64,000 nucleotides of DNA from Ustulina deusta (lineage: Eukaryota > Ascomycota > Sordariomycetes > Xylariales > Xylariaceae), in contig JAJNNX010000001.1 of assembly GCA_023159155.1 (NCBI GenBank), positions 310,001-374,000 on the forward strand, in the 5' to 3' direction. Position 1 is the first letter of the stretch; every line of letters begins with the position of its first letter. Of this stretch, positions 33,489 through 45,568 are shown one piece after another. A program made the translations under genes and the position numbers. The notes under the pieces are model-generated. The model was not told where the DNA came from and made no database searches. It saw only the letters and a program-made list of their open reading frames with translations.

Positions 33489-35869
33489 TGGCCGTAGCCG
33501 AAATCGTCGACTTCTCACCACATCATCCAGAGCCCTCGCCGCCTGTTCCAACCGCCTCGAACCTCATTCTTATTGATAACTATGATTCGTTCGTCTGGAA
33601 TGTCTACCAATATCTCGCTCTAGAAGGCGCTACTGTCACGGTCTATCGAAATGACCAGGTCACACTCGACGAGCTCATCGCCAAGAACCCAACCCAGCTA
33701 GTCGTGAGTCCCGGCCCCGGCCATCCTATCACCGACTCTGGCATCAGCCGGGATGCCATCAGGCATTTCGCCGGGAAAATCCCCATCTTCGGCGTTTGCA
33801 TGGGCCAGTAAGCCACATTACCCAAGCCATGGACTGTCGGTCTCTCACGCGGGCTGTCCTCTAACCCTGTACTTAGGCAATGCATATTCGATGTCTACGG
33901 GGGTGAGGTGAGCTCGGCTGGTGAAATATTACACGGCAAGACATCGCCGTTATCCCACGACTCCAAAGGTGTGTATGCCGGCATGGCCCAGGGGTTGCCG
34001 GTTACCCGGTATCACTCACTTGCCGGCACCCACGTGACCCTACCGGAGTGTCTTGAGGTTACGTCCTGGATACCGAAGGAGGATGGTTCAAAGGGCGTTA
34101 TCATGGGAGTGCGTCACAAAGAGCTAGCCATTGAGGGTGTCCAGTTCCACCCGGAAAGTATCCTCTCCGAAGATGGACGTGTTATGATCAGAAATTTCTT
34201 GCGATTGCAGGCGGGCACTTGGGCCGAGAACGAACGTCTCCAAAATTCAGAAAAAGCCAACAAACTAGCCAGTGATATGGAGAAGCTATCAACCCACGCC
34301 CCAAAGAAGAATAATATTCTTCAGGGAATATACGCCCGACGAAGGGAAGCTGTCACAGCCCAAAAGCAAATACCATCACAGCGTCCTCAAGATCTTGAGG
34401 CTGCTTACAACTTGAACGCAGCACCCCCGCAGATCTCTTTCGTAGACCGTCTGCGCCAAAGCCCCTTCGATATCTCACTAATGGCCGAGATAAAGCGAGG
34501 TTCGCCATCCAAGGGGATATTTGCTTTAGACATTGACGCACCAACCCAAGCGAAGAAATATGCTTTAGCTGGGGCTAGCGTCATATCCGTTCTCACCGAA
34601 CCAGATTGGTTCAAGGGGAGCATCGAGGATTTGCGCGCGGTCAGGCAAGTGCTCAGCGGGATGCCTAACAGACCAGCTATTCTGCGAAAGGAATTCATCT
34701 TCGAGGAGTACCAGATTCTCGAGGCCCGGCTAGCTGGGGCAGACACAGTGCTCCTCATCGTTAAAATGCTAGACGAGGAGCTGCTGACCCGCCTCTACAA
34801 ATACTCCGTGTCGCTAGGCATGGAGCCTTTAGTCGAAGTCCAGAACGCGGATGAAATGGCGACGGCAGTAAAACTAGGCTCGAAAGTAATCGGGGTCAAC
34901 AACCGCAATCTCGAGTCTTTTGAAGTAGATCTTAGCACGACAAGTCGGCTACGCAGTCTCGTGCCCCAAGAAACAATAATTTGCGCTCTCAGTGGCATCA
35001 ACACACACGAGGATGTAATCGCCAATCACAAGGATGGCGTCAATGCCATCCTCGTCGGCGAGGCTATCATGCGTGCTCCGGATGCATCACAATTCATCGA
35101 ACAACTCTGCGCTGGAAAGGTCACGACGCAAAAATCAGAGACAGAGCCCCTCCTCGCCAAGATATGTGGCACCCGCACCCGAGAAGCTGCGGTGGCGGCC
35201 GCCGAGGCCGGCGCGGACCTCATCGGCATGATCCTGGTCCCGGGACGTAAGCGCACCGTCAGCGACGAGACCGCACGCGCCATCTCAGAGGCTGTCCACG
35301 GATTCTCACGCCCCGCGACTTCTTCCGCGTCTGCACTTCCCACAGACAAGGCCACGGATTTCTTCGCATCCGCGTCACAAAAGATAAGCGCGCCAGGCCA
35401 CACGCGACCCCTTCTCGTCGGCGTCTTCCTCAACCAGCCGCTCTCCCAAATCCTAGAGTTGACGGCGCGATACCGTCTTGACATCGTGCAGCTCCATGGC
35501 AAGGAGCCACTTGAATGGACCCGCCATATCCCTGTGCCAGTGATGCGGCGTTTCGAGCCCGATGAACCCGGAATCGGCGCCCGCGGCTACCATGCCGTCC
35601 CGCTCTTCGACTCGGGGTCTGCGGGCGGCTCGGGCCAGCTCCTTGACGCCGTGGCCGTCAAGGCCGCACTCGAGCGGGACCACGAGTTGAGGATCGTGCT
35701 CGCGGGTGGCCTGTCCCCCGAGAACGTCGCCGAAGTCATACAGGGCGCCGGTGACGACGCCGAGCGCATCATCGGTGTTGATGTTAGTAGTGGTGTCGAG
35801 GGCCCCGATGGTCTGCAGAGTCTCGACCGGATACGAGAATTCGTCAAAGCCGCAAAGGCGATCAGGTAG
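33488..35869 (+). CDS. trpC: trifunctional anthranilate synthase II / IGP synthase / PRA isomerase
   Basis: Exons 33488-33807 and 33877-35869 (69-nt intron with CTCTAAC branch site) encode 770 residues, close to the 768 of the Aspergillus enzyme. Domain order: a class-I glutamine amidotransferase (about 25-240) with nucleophile Cys104 in FGVCMGQQ and the QFHPES triad motif; indole-3-glycerol-phosphate synthase (about 270-525; [39 protein letters not shown]); and phosphoribosylanthranilate isomerase (about 535-770; [31 protein letters not shown]). It supplies glutamine-derived ammonia to anthranilate synthase I and carries out two later steps of tryptophan synthesis in the cytosol. A perfect TGAGTCA overlaps the ATG (see findings). 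In Neurospora the gene is called trp-1. Confidence 0.97.
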
Positions 35870-36402
35870 ATGAGTAAGTAGGTAGTTTCTCAGGGTCATG
35901 CTCTGACTACCGTAGAAACAAGTAAACCCAAATGAAAAGAAGTGGAAGAGAAGAAGAAAGAAAAAATTCGAAGGAAGCCCAGCGAAGTTCACGATGACGA
36001 TCATGGAACGTATTTTAAATACGCGGGATGATCAAATAAATAGAGGTTTTCTAACCTTTGTAAATAGAAAAATTCTATCCCGCTGTGTGCAATGAGCACC
36101 CGGCTCTAGTGCTAGTAGTGCCTGGCCATCACGAGACTGACTGGTATGGTGAAATTAGATATTGAAGAAAACGCATTCCATTATCTCCTGTCACTTTTTC
36201 CTATTCATCTCAACGTGATATTCCGGGCGAATCGTGTCTCATACATACATACATCAGCGGAGCTCTTTCAAGGTATGAAAAAGCGTACCCCCTGACTGTT
36301 TTCCGCGCGCCCTCCCACTTGCTAAACAAAGGGGTGATCGCGGCCAAGCCTCCATATGCCACCCAAATCGCGATTGAAAGACTTCGAGGGCATTACAGGC
36401 CC
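35870..36402. other. tail-to-tail spacer trpC / DUF4211 gene
   Basis: Contains A-rich 3' signals and a (CATA)n tract near 36241-36253. No gene is supported. Confidence 0.5.
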
Positions 36403-38410
36403 CTATCGGAACTTGCCCCTCGCACCACGACCCGTGGTCGCCTGGTTCCGCGCGTTCTCGAGAGTATTCTTGAAATCGCCATAGAGCGCCGTCACGACGC
36501 GTCTCTCCTGCCATTCATCCACGATGTTATTAGCCAATGCACGGCGGCCCTTGGCCTTCATCTTCTCACGCTCGCTCAGCTTCTCGGGCGTCATCCATCC
36601 CTCCTCGTCCAGGCGGTCTTCGACCCATTCCTTGAGCGCGTGTTTCCAGTGGAGCAGACTATGAGCAGTTTCGGCATTGCTGCAGCACACGGCACCTACG
36701 CACCATTCCTTGGTTGTGGGCGGTAAGGACATACCTCGCGTGTCGACAGATGCGCGGTCGTTATCGTCGTCGTCTTCAGAATCCGACTCCGACTCCGACT
36801 CGACTTCCGCGAGCGTGTCCTTATAATACGGTGAACCCGAGAAGACAATCTTGAAGGTCGAGGGGTGCCCACTTCGGCCACAGGCCTCGCACGTATCATA
36901 TAAACCTGAGCCCATCTGGACAAGCGGAAACGTTTCAAGTCGTGGTCGGCTTTTTAAGGCACGGTTGAAATCCTGTTTCCAGGCTGACGAGGTGAATTTC
37001 GAATTCGCAAGACCACTCACTTCATCATCGAGTTTGCGCCATGCGTTAATGTAGACGGGGTCCTTTCGCTCGAAAGCTGGATTGATTCGATTGTGGACCA
37101 ACCATTCGATAACGAATGGGAACTGGTCTTTCAGAGGTTTGTGAGCATTTGATGTGAACTCTAGCGGGATGTCCACAGGAGCCCCGAGAGGCGCATCGTC
37201 ATCGTCCGTGACAAAATCGTCCAGGTTACCCTCGCTATCTTCATTCTCCGTTGACTTTTCCTGTTTACGCTTGTGCTTGTCTTTGCGTGGGGCTGATTGC
37301 TCTTGCACCACTACTTCCTGTTCCTCGTCGTCAAAATTCTTGAGCACCTCGAAGTCACATTCAGAATCGGAGTCGTAAATCCCGCGCTTTTCGTCTTCAG
37401 CTGAGGATGACTCGGAGGACGTGAGCTGATGGATTTTTTCACCGGCACGCCGACGCCGCAGCAGCTCCATTTTCTTCTGTTTTTCTGATCTGTGCCCCTT
37501 ATGTAGCTTCTTGATGGGAGAAGATACTGTTGCACCTGGTCTCTTCAGTCTACCCGGGGTACCATTGTTGGCAGGTGCGCTTGGAGAGGAATGATGAAAT
37601 ATCTTTCTTTTCTTCGACGGAGAGATGTCCTCATCCGAATCTTCGAGTTCTACAAGTGCGTGCCTTGAGGGCCTCTTTGCTGAGTTCGATGGCAAAATGG
37701 GAACATCGTCTGAGTCGTCAAGACTAATGATGGACGAGCGTGGCCGCTTACGTGGAGATGATAATCTTGGAGGTTCCAATTCTTCATCATCGCTGTCATC
37801 AACAATAATAGTTCTCTGGAGCCTAGTAGAAACCGACTGAGATGACCGCGGATTCCTAGTTCTTGGTTCTTCATCCGAGTCCTCGGCGTCAGAGACGTCT
37901 GAGTTGTGCGGTTTAGTAGCCTTTTGAGTAGGAGGTAAAAGGTCTACATCATCCTCGTCGTAACCTGCATCGCCAATCTCGGCAGCCGAATCATCTGAGG
38001 AATCATCTGCCATAGCGCGATTTTGTTGGCCAGATTGCTTTGGCATGAAGCTGGCTGGTGGTGCTGTCAGTCGTGTTAGCAGAGCTGAAATTCGGAGACA
38101 TGGCGTCTGTTGCGCATTCCCTCTCCAGTGGGAATACCAAAGGCGATAGATAGAGAAGCGCCAGGAAACGCGTACCTATAGAGTCATCCAATCTGCCCTG
38201 CTTCATTTTCTTTCCGCTTGCGCGGCGAGCGTTTTTCGCTAACGAAGACGATGCGGCGGTGGATGACGAGCGCACAGCTGGACTGCTATTTGCAGTTCTA
38301 GAGTATCTGACTCTCGCGGGCGAGTAGGCAGATATAGGAGAGCTCGAAGATGCGCCTACGGGCTCGAAAGTGAGCCTGGCTTGGCTCTGCTGCTTCTTCC
38401 TGGGCGGCAT
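36403..38410 (-). CDS. DUF4211-domain nuclear protein
   Basis: Exons 38410-38176 and 38063-36403 are joined over a 112-nt intron (GTACGC..GCTAACACGACTGACAG) and give 631 residues. Residues 1-350 are low complexity: Ser/Pro-rich (MPPRKKQQSQARLTF start), many acidic clusters (DDSDDEELE, DSDEDISPSKK) and basic stretches, as in nuclear chromatin-associated proteins. The C-terminal third is the fungal DUF4211 region: QFPFVIEWLVHNRINPAF, putative zinc ligands in CEACGRSGHPS and CVGAVCCSNAE, then HWKHALKEWVEDRLDEEGW and VVTALYGDFKNTLENARN. The function is unknown. The frame 36719-36735 contains an in-frame GTATGT that could be an unused splice site; I kept it as coding because the family reads through here. 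Confidence 0.85.
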
Positions 38411-40822
38411 TGTGCTCGGATATGGGAACGTATGGGTATGTACGGGTATGTACGTATGGAGGTGCGTGGTAGACTCCGGTGAGAAGACGGGAGCGACTGT
38501 GTTTTGCCAGGCTTTACCAGGGGGCGATGAGCCGGTGGGCAAAATGGCTAACAAATCGCACAAGTGAGGTTCGGAAGGCTGCCTACCACCCCGATCATGC
38601 AGCAGGCAGAGAAGCCACAAGAGCCTTGTCTTACCTACCGAATCGAGCAATGCTCGGCCGTTGCAAGGCGATCTAGATGACGGTAAATCAGAGGCAGAGA
38701 GATTTGGCGATCGAGGATTGCAGCCGAATGCCTGTGCTAGGTAACAGTGTCGCGGCTGGTTGGAGATGATGAGCGCACTCGCCGGCGACGCGAAACAAAT
38801 GCGCGATGTCACGTGGTTGCGATACGACTTTAATTGATTCCGTTTCGGGACAAGGTAGGTTTAGCGCAATCGCCGCTTTTGCTCAGGCTGTGTTCGATCG
38901 CAGAGTGTGATGTCGATGTTGTACAGATAGAGTGGATGGAGATACCCTCCCAAAAGCTGCAGTTTATCTAGGTAGTAAGTACGTGTCCCGGCACAAAGGC
39001 TTATCCGTGCACAATGAGGAAGAGAAAACGGATGCTAAATAGCCTGGAGGTAAAGATGGTAGGTATCTCTACCTAGGTACTTCCTTAGTGGTTGCTTGCA
39101 TGTTGTGCTGCGCCCTAGGCATGTACTTTAGCTACTTAAGTTTTGGAGACAAAGTTATCAAGTTTTATTGTACTACCTAGTACTATACTGAGGATTTTTC
39201 ACAGAATTAAGAATGAAAATTGGCCAATAAGGACTGCTTCCCTTTGCACCAATAGTGCATCTTTCTTGTATCATGAAAGGACGTTATTCAACCTAAGCTT
39301 TACAGAGCCGCAATTGAAGCTGCAGTGTATCTAGCTAGGTAAGATGTTCTGCGCTATCCCGCTATCTGTAAGTACTGGGTATACCTAAGAGCTCCTTTGC
39401 TTTGAACTATTTTCGTACGCGATTTAGGAATTAGAACAATGATTCGTGCATTGTCAAGAGCATTCGCCGCCACTGGCGCCCACGGAATGAGGCCGATATT
39501 CTCAAGCAATACCAGTCCAAGATTGAGCAACCGGCCGATCCACCCTCGTTTATTCTGAGGCATCTGGACAGTAAGCTCTTAGCCGGACCGAAAAAATAAA
39601 CCGCTGACGCACCCCGAGATCAAACAAGTAGCCAAGTGTATCCTCGACAGAGATCCATCTTGGTGACTTTGGGGGCGTTGTGTCCCAAGACTCAAGCTTC
39701 GAGAGGGAGGCTTAACACGGAGCCCAGAAACCATGTTACAATTTCCCTAGTACTTTCTTTTCCCCAGCTCATGTATTCCCAGATCTTCAGCTTTGTGCAC
39801 GGTGGTAGTTACCACCGTGCTCGACCCCAGTTGGGAAAGGTTCAAACCAGAAGGTTAACATCACGAGTTCACTGTGCTAAAGCGAATGTGCAACTCATTC
39901 GGGCCATTCCTACCGTCAATTGTCGACATCACTGACCCAGATGGATTCAAGTTGATTCACTTCTTAAAATCAGCAGCGACCTCTGCAAAGACTACCTCAA
40001 TGGTGGTCGACGAAGGAACCTCCACCAGCTGATAACGAGTTTATCAGGCGGGTCCTGAAACTGGGGGACAGACCCCAGGTGGATATTCTTCTAGATGAAT
40101 GGTTCACTGAGGAATCAGACAGCACTGGGGAACCCATCCAGGTGGAGCCAAAGAAGAAGAAAGGAAAAAAAGGAAAACTAGGGTCGGGCGTCCGGGCTAG
40201 TAGTGTAGGTAGGTAGTAGGACCTTCATTGTCTAGAAGCAGATACAAAGAGAGTCCCAAGAATTTACGCAGTACACACAAATCACTTAACATTAACATCC
40301 AGGGGGTTGCAAGTAATCATTCCAGTATATCATGCTGTGATGTGAATGAACAGCATGTAAGGCACAACCCATGACAATACAGACCGGGAATCCAGACTGT
40401 GGTGATCCAAAAGCCGGTTCTAATAACTGGCGGAATAGCGATACGTTCTGAGTTTGTCAGTAGTATCACACACTTTATTCGCGTTGTTCCAATTTTGTTC
40501 CGTGAAGGGGGCAAGGTCGAGGTGTATTGATTGTGATGTGTGATGTAGGGGACAAGATGCCGTGACTCTTGGGGGGGTTCCCTCGACCCTTGGGGGCGGG
40601 CTATCTAGTGGTTGTCCATATCGTACCATAATCCACCGTGTGATGCTTCCAGCACACTCTCACCCAACCTCGCCCTCGATAGGATATCCCGTAACTCGAT
40701 AAAGCTCAGCAGCCACGCGAGTCAAAATATCTAGAGAGCCGAGGGAGACAGCGCCAGCAGGGTTTGCACCTGCTGAAATCGGCCGCGCCAGGACGCATTC
40801 TTGAAAAGAAGTGCTAATCATC
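38411..40822. other. 2.4-kb spacer with a protein-like relic
   Basis: No intact gene is supported. A minus-strand frame at 39354-39563 (MPQNKRGWIGRLLNLGLVLLE..) is short and unassigned. The 39860-40190 stretch is listed separately. TACCTAGGTA occurs near 39071. Confidence 0.4.
39856..40190 (+). pseudogene. protein-like relic in two frames, family unknown
   Basis: One frame, about 39870-40035, reads EFTVLKRMCNSFGPFLPSIV then DITDPDGFKLIHFLKSAA before a TGA. A second frame continues over about 40010-40180 with KEPPPADNEFIRRVLKLGDR, QVDILLDEWFTEESD and a lysine-rich tail. Both have good amino-acid composition and adjoin each other, which suggests one ancestral coding region split by a frameshift. 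No start codon or upstream exon is evident. I do not recognise the family. Confidence 0.3.
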
Positions 40823-41792
40823 TTAAGAGGTGGCTGCGGGCTCCTCCTCCTTCTTTTCCTCCTCGGCCTTGGGCTCGTCCTCGGTCTTAGCAGCTTCTGC
40901 TTCCTCCTCCTCCTTTTCTTCCTTGCCGAACAGAGTTTCGTTCTCCTTCTGAGCCTTCAGCCATGCCTCCTTGAACAATTTGGCATCTGAATCATCAAGT
41001 TAGTCGCAAGAATACGGCATCTTGTATGCAGACTATCACTCACTTTCAGCATTGGCCAGGCGGACAGATACAGTGATGGCCTCGGGTTCGCCTTCGCTGA
41101 CATCCGCGGCAACGCTCCAGAGCCAGGCACGGTCACTCGTAGACATGGGTGCAATCTTCATGTCAGGGGTGACTGGACAGTCAACGTCAGTAACCCGCTT
41201 CGGTAGATAACATAGGGTTATGGGGGCGGACATACTATAGTGGTTGGCGCAAACCTTGAGGGTCTTGTCACGTCGCATAACTAGGCGGGTCTTGCCATTC
41301 TCCTTGTGCTTGAGAAGACGGAGAGGGCCAGTACCACGCTCCTTCCACTCGCGAGACTCCTGGACGAATCGGAACATTTTGCATCGCATGTTGAAGACCT
41401 GTTCTTCGGATTCCTCGTGTGTAACTGTCTCGACTTGCTCGGTGAGTTTGTGTACGGGCTCGAAGTGGAGATCTTCGGACTCGGGCGCTTGGTCCTGGCA
41501 GTAACCACGTCAGACACATGATATCAACATTACATCAAAATTATATCGTGATTAGGGAAGCGCTTTTAGTATTTTAGTTCAGGTTAGAGCAACTCACATC
41601 GTCATCCCCCTTCGCAGCAGCGGCAGCCTCACGTTGGGCCTTGGCGCTGCCGGAGACATCACCGCGATCCTCGTCCTCGTCCTTCTTCTCCTTCTTTGCG
41701 CCACCGCCGAACATGGAGAAGACAGAAGAGGAGGCGAGAGGTTTGGACTCAGCCTCGGGAGCCTTAGGCTCGGTGTTCTCTGTAGAGCTCAT
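40823..41792 (-). CDS. YRB1: Ran-specific GTPase-activating protein (RanBP1/Yrb1)
   Basis: Four minus-strand exons (41792-41598, 41494-41236, 41172-41044, 40986-40823) encode 248 residues, with introns of 103, 63 and 57 nt. The N-terminus (MSSTENTEPKAPEAESKP) is acidic and disordered. The Ran-binding domain spans about 75-205, with HFEPVHKLTEQVETVTHEE, MRCKMFRFV, EWKERGTGPLRLLKHKENGKTR-type core, RDKTLKVCANHYI and RAWLWSVAADVSEGE. The C-terminus is a Glu/Lys-rich tail. The protein binds RanGTP, stimulates RanGAP and releases cargo from export complexes in the cytosol. The domain core GTGPL and KVCANH are diagnostic. The length matches fungal orthologues. Confidence 0.95.
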
Positions 41793-43798
41793 ATTGGTAA
41801 TGATGATCCTACAAATGCGCGGGCGTGGGTTGAAGACAGGCGCCGAGTGTGTGAGTCTAGGTACCAAAGGACAGAATTAGCATGCTATTACCCGAGAGAT
41901 GGCTCTTGACCTCGCCGAGTCTCGCATTAGGCAAGGAAGTGAAGGGCGAGAAAAAAAAAGTTGGCGACAGTGGAACGCCCCGCTCTAGAACGGGAAGAAT
42001 CCGTATCGTAAGGCAGCACAACCAGATGCACAGGATAAGGAAAATGACAGCGGAAGGAGAGTTAGGCAGACATACCGGTCTCTTGCGCACGAATAGCAGT
42101 ACAGCTAGCGGTATGCCTGGTTGAGCGAGGAATGCTGGGCCAGAGTGTGTATGCAATGCAGTTCGGTTCACTCTGATGGCGGGCGGATGGGTTTGCAGTG
42201 TATGTAGCAGGGAGGTAGAAGTATGCAAACGCGGGGGCGAAGAGTGGAATTGTCGAACTGCCCCTCGTGCAATATCAACAATGGAAATGGGTCGAGCTAA
42301 GGGAGGGGATGGTGGGGGGGGCGCTACTTAGGTACAGTACCTACCTATGGCGCTCGCTGCAGTGAACTATGCCTACCTAGGTAATACACTACAGCATATG
42401 CTATAGGTGGCGCTGGAGGTCTTCTGATCTTGACTTGAATGGTGTACAGCACCTAGGTAGGTAGTACTGTTACTGGTCTGACAAACAAGCGGGATAGTGG
42501 GGTTACCTAGCTAGGCACTTTTGGAGGTTGTTTGGGCAGCAAATTCGAGTGCTCCAGATTACCTAGGTAGATTTAGAATGGTCCAATCAGATTTCGGATT
42601 TGGGTTTGCGTAGGCGCCACAAGGGTTGTTGATATGTACGGTTCTACCTACCGGTGGCATACCTACATCAGATGTAAGGAGTCCCAAAGGGCCACATGAA
42701 TGGACGAGAAGAGCCTAGTTTATTTTGATTGCCTGATCAAAATAGTTTTACTACCTAGGCAAATGAGTTCTAGCAACTCCTTTTTCCAAAGTAAGTGAGA
42801 ACTGGCGTTAGTTATTGCAGCTAGGTATTGTAGCTTAGGGAGTGGAATAGAAGTACAGTACATGTAACTGGCGAAGTGCATGCATTCGATGGATTCAACG
42901 GTTGTCGGGACAAGGGTGGCCCGTGTAGCCTGCACAAAATACCGAGCGGTCCTTCAAGTTTCGATTTAGGTACTAGGTACATACCACCTGGGCATTATTT
43001 CGCTGCTCGTATAGTAACTAGATTCTTACTAGGTACCTATATCAATCGACGGATAATGTCCACAACCACCCTTCTTTTGTTTTATAACATGAATACAATA
43101 TCAGATAAGTTGGGGCTCAAATATTTTGGCCAGGAGATTTTGGACGGCTAGTAAGTGACAGCGTGAACAGAATGGCAAACACTTCCCGGCTTCGGTTTTG
43201 TCAAAGTCTCGGGCCCCTGGAATCTCTTGTCAACATTTCTCCTTATTTTGCTTACCTCCTCAATCTAAGCCGTGGCTTACACTAAGTCGTACTGTACCGT
43301 CTTCGTCTTATTCTAGATAGATATGCCTGGCTGAATATCATGTAATCCAGGCCACCTCACATTTCAACCCTAAATTATTGTGCAATGCTATGCTCTCCCT
43401 TTTTGACCTTGGTCTTTTTCTTTTCCTTCTCCCTTTTACAACTTTCCCTTTCGTCTCCAATTCGAGCCTCGAAACAAAATAATTCCCTTTAATGAAAGAT
43501 CAATGGGTTTGTTAGTTTGTAATGAAAGTGTTTACAAAGGGTCTTCTGCATTTAGACTCTATCAACTACACGAATAGCTAACGGAGTGCGACAATAGCTG
43601 CATTGTCTCCGTTCCTCTTCTCTCGTGTTTGGCTAACTCATCCTTTCTACGTATATAATAGAGAGTTTCATCATGACCTCTTCGTTGGATCTCCCTAACC
43701 ATATCGATCTATACCCCCGTGACAGCCAAAGGCCTTAGAATCGCACAAGATATTTTATATCAACCGAAATTAATCCTCCCTAATATATTATACATACG
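41793..43798. other. 2-kb spacer rich in TACCTAGGTA motifs
   Basis: No gene is supported. CCTAGGTA/CCTAGGTAGG motifs occur near 42374, 42451, 42561 and 42752, with related forms at 42330-42350 and 42970-43040. The last 450 bp before 43799 is pyrimidine-rich and probably the leader of the F-box gene. Confidence 0.5.
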
Positions 43799-45568
43799 AT
43801 GGCTACACCTTTGGCTCTTTGGCTTCAGACGAGAAACGCGCACTTACAAAAATTGCCCCTTGAGCTTGCCCTCGAGATAGCCGAGAAACTAGACTCGCCA
43901 GAGGATATCGTCAATTTCGCGCTTGCGTGCCGAGCATTCCTAGACTACTGGTTACATCTAACAGAGACTCTCCAGCAGAGGAGACCACACGAAGAAGATC
44001 CAGAGTCGAATCCTCCGGTTCACCCCCCTGTCCAGGATGGTACCATAGAATACAACCCGACAAGAGTCGACCTGTTCCAAGCATACTCCAAGCGCACAAT
44101 ACAAAGGTTATTCTCACCAGAAACTCGGCGACTTATTATGCTTATTCTCTTCATGCCAAACTCCTCCCATAGGGTATATGACATCGAGTTTCGTCGAAAC
44201 TACCCTCAGGTAGGTGATCCGTCTCCCTTTCCTCTTCTATTCGAGCGCAGGACGGAGAGGTTCAATATGTATTATGCAAAGCCAGAATATCAAGATCTTC
44301 TGTTCACTTTTAAGAATCTAAATCGAGTGAGTCCCTATTCCAAGGCTATCCATCAGTTCGCTACCGATTTTGCCAAGAAGGCCCTGAGCAGCGATGCTAA
44401 TTTGGCACATCATTCATTTCCCTCCTTTGCTCACCAAAGCCTGAGCCTCGACGGCCCTGATTCACGATATACGGCATCCTTAAGAGACGCTTCCCCGATC
44501 CAAGACCTCAATCAGCTCCATGAGACCGAACGGGAAAGACTCTTGTTAGCCTTCTATCAATACGAAGCCATGTGCACTACCTCTGCCAAAGTTACCGGCT
44601 ATTGGGAGATTCGGCGAGCTGTTGATGTCGTGGTACAGGGTGGTCGTCTAGGTCTCAATGGTTGGAATGCAGAGCGGACATTTCAATCGCCCATAGCCGG
44701 GCAATCCTGCTGTCAGATTGAGCGGGTCGTATGTGTCTATCACTATGTCCGTCTCCAGTATCTATTGATCTTTAACGCCTTGTTCGCCGAGTATAGGAAT
44801 AATCTAGAGCAAGCTACCATGGCGGCTGAAGCCTTAGGCATAGACGGTAGCAAGAGCCCCTGGGGCCCGTTAGTCCCGGCTATCTTCGCAAACTCGGAAG
44901 CTCGCCTGGAGTGGATCGACGTCTTGTGTTCCAAAGGCTGTTTATTCCTACACGAAATCCTTAGTATGAACGGGGATCGGAGAAGAGAGTTTTTTTGTCG
45001 GACATACTACCCGACGAGGGTGAGCCCTAGTAGGTTTTTGCTAGAAAGCGAATATCTGATAAAGGGCATATTTCACACACTGGATAATCGGCTAAGCTTA
45101 AACAAATTTACCTACAGTGACGTTCTGGGCGATGCCGGAGGCCAAAATTTAGCCTGGTTATCTTTCAACCATCTGGGTCTTGGTCAGAGCAAAAATACGA
45201 CTTTTACTTCCGAGGGCAAAAACCCTCTTAGAAGGAGGGGTTGGGTGTTTTGGAATGCGGAACGATGCAGAGCGCTAGGACTGGAAAACCAAGAAGCAAT
45301 GGTAAATTCGCTATGGGACGAACCCAATTCCCTCTTCCTTTTCCCACATTGCCTCGACTCTGAGGCTCGGCTAGGTCACACCGAAGGTAAGGTGCTGTAT
45401 CCGAAGCCTCTGCCAAACATAGCCTGGCTTAAAGCCCGTGAGCTGTTTATGACCCCAGCGGATAGGCCATGTCTCGTAGAGTTCGGAGTATTGGGAGAAA
45501 CGTGGCGGATTGGCGAGGAAAAAGACGCACAGGGTGGGCCTATACTACCTAGTTACAGTTTTCAGTAA
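43799..45568 (+). CDS. F-box-like protein, 589 aa
   Basis: A single uninterrupted exon encodes 589 residues. Residues about 17-52 (LQKLPLELALEIAEKLDSPE..DIVNFALACRAFLDYW) match the F-box pattern LP.EL...I...L....I...L.C..., which recruits Skp1 of SCF ubiquitin ligases. The rest (about 90-589) carries no repeat type I recognise (no WD40 or leucine-rich repeats) and looks like the undefined C-terminal region common in large fungal F-box families. The lack of introns in 1.77 kb contrasts with most neighbours. The substrate is unknown. The start has no alternative in-frame ATG upstream. Confidence 0.75.
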   Translation: MATPLALWLQTRNAHLQKLPLELALEIAEKLDSPEDIVNFALACRAFLDYWLHLTETLQQRRPHEEDPESNPPVHPPVQDGTIEYNPTRVDLFQAYSKRTIQRLFSPETRRLIMLILFMPNSSHRVYDIEFRRNYPQVGDPSPFPLLFERRTERFNMYYAKPEYQDLLFTFKNLNRVSPYSKAIHQFATDFAKKALSSDANLAHHSFPSFAHQSLSLDGPDSRYTASLRDASPIQDLNQLHETERERLLLAFYQYEAMCTTSAKVTGYWEIRRAVDVVVQGGRLGLNGWNAERTFQSPIAGQSCCQIERVVCVYHYVRLQYLLIFNALFAEYRNNLEQATMAAEALGIDGSKSPWGPLVPAIFANSEARLEWIDVLCSKGCLFLHEILSMNGDRRREFFCRTYYPTRVSPSRFLLESEYLIKGIFHTLDNRLSLNKFTYSDVLGDAGGQNLAWLSFNHLGLGQSKNTTFTSEGKNPLRRRGWVFWNAERCRALGLENQEAMVNSLWDEPNSLFLFPHCLDSEARLGHTEGKVLYPKPLPNIAWLKARELFMTPADRPCLVEFGVLGETWRIGEEKDAQGGPILPSYSFQ

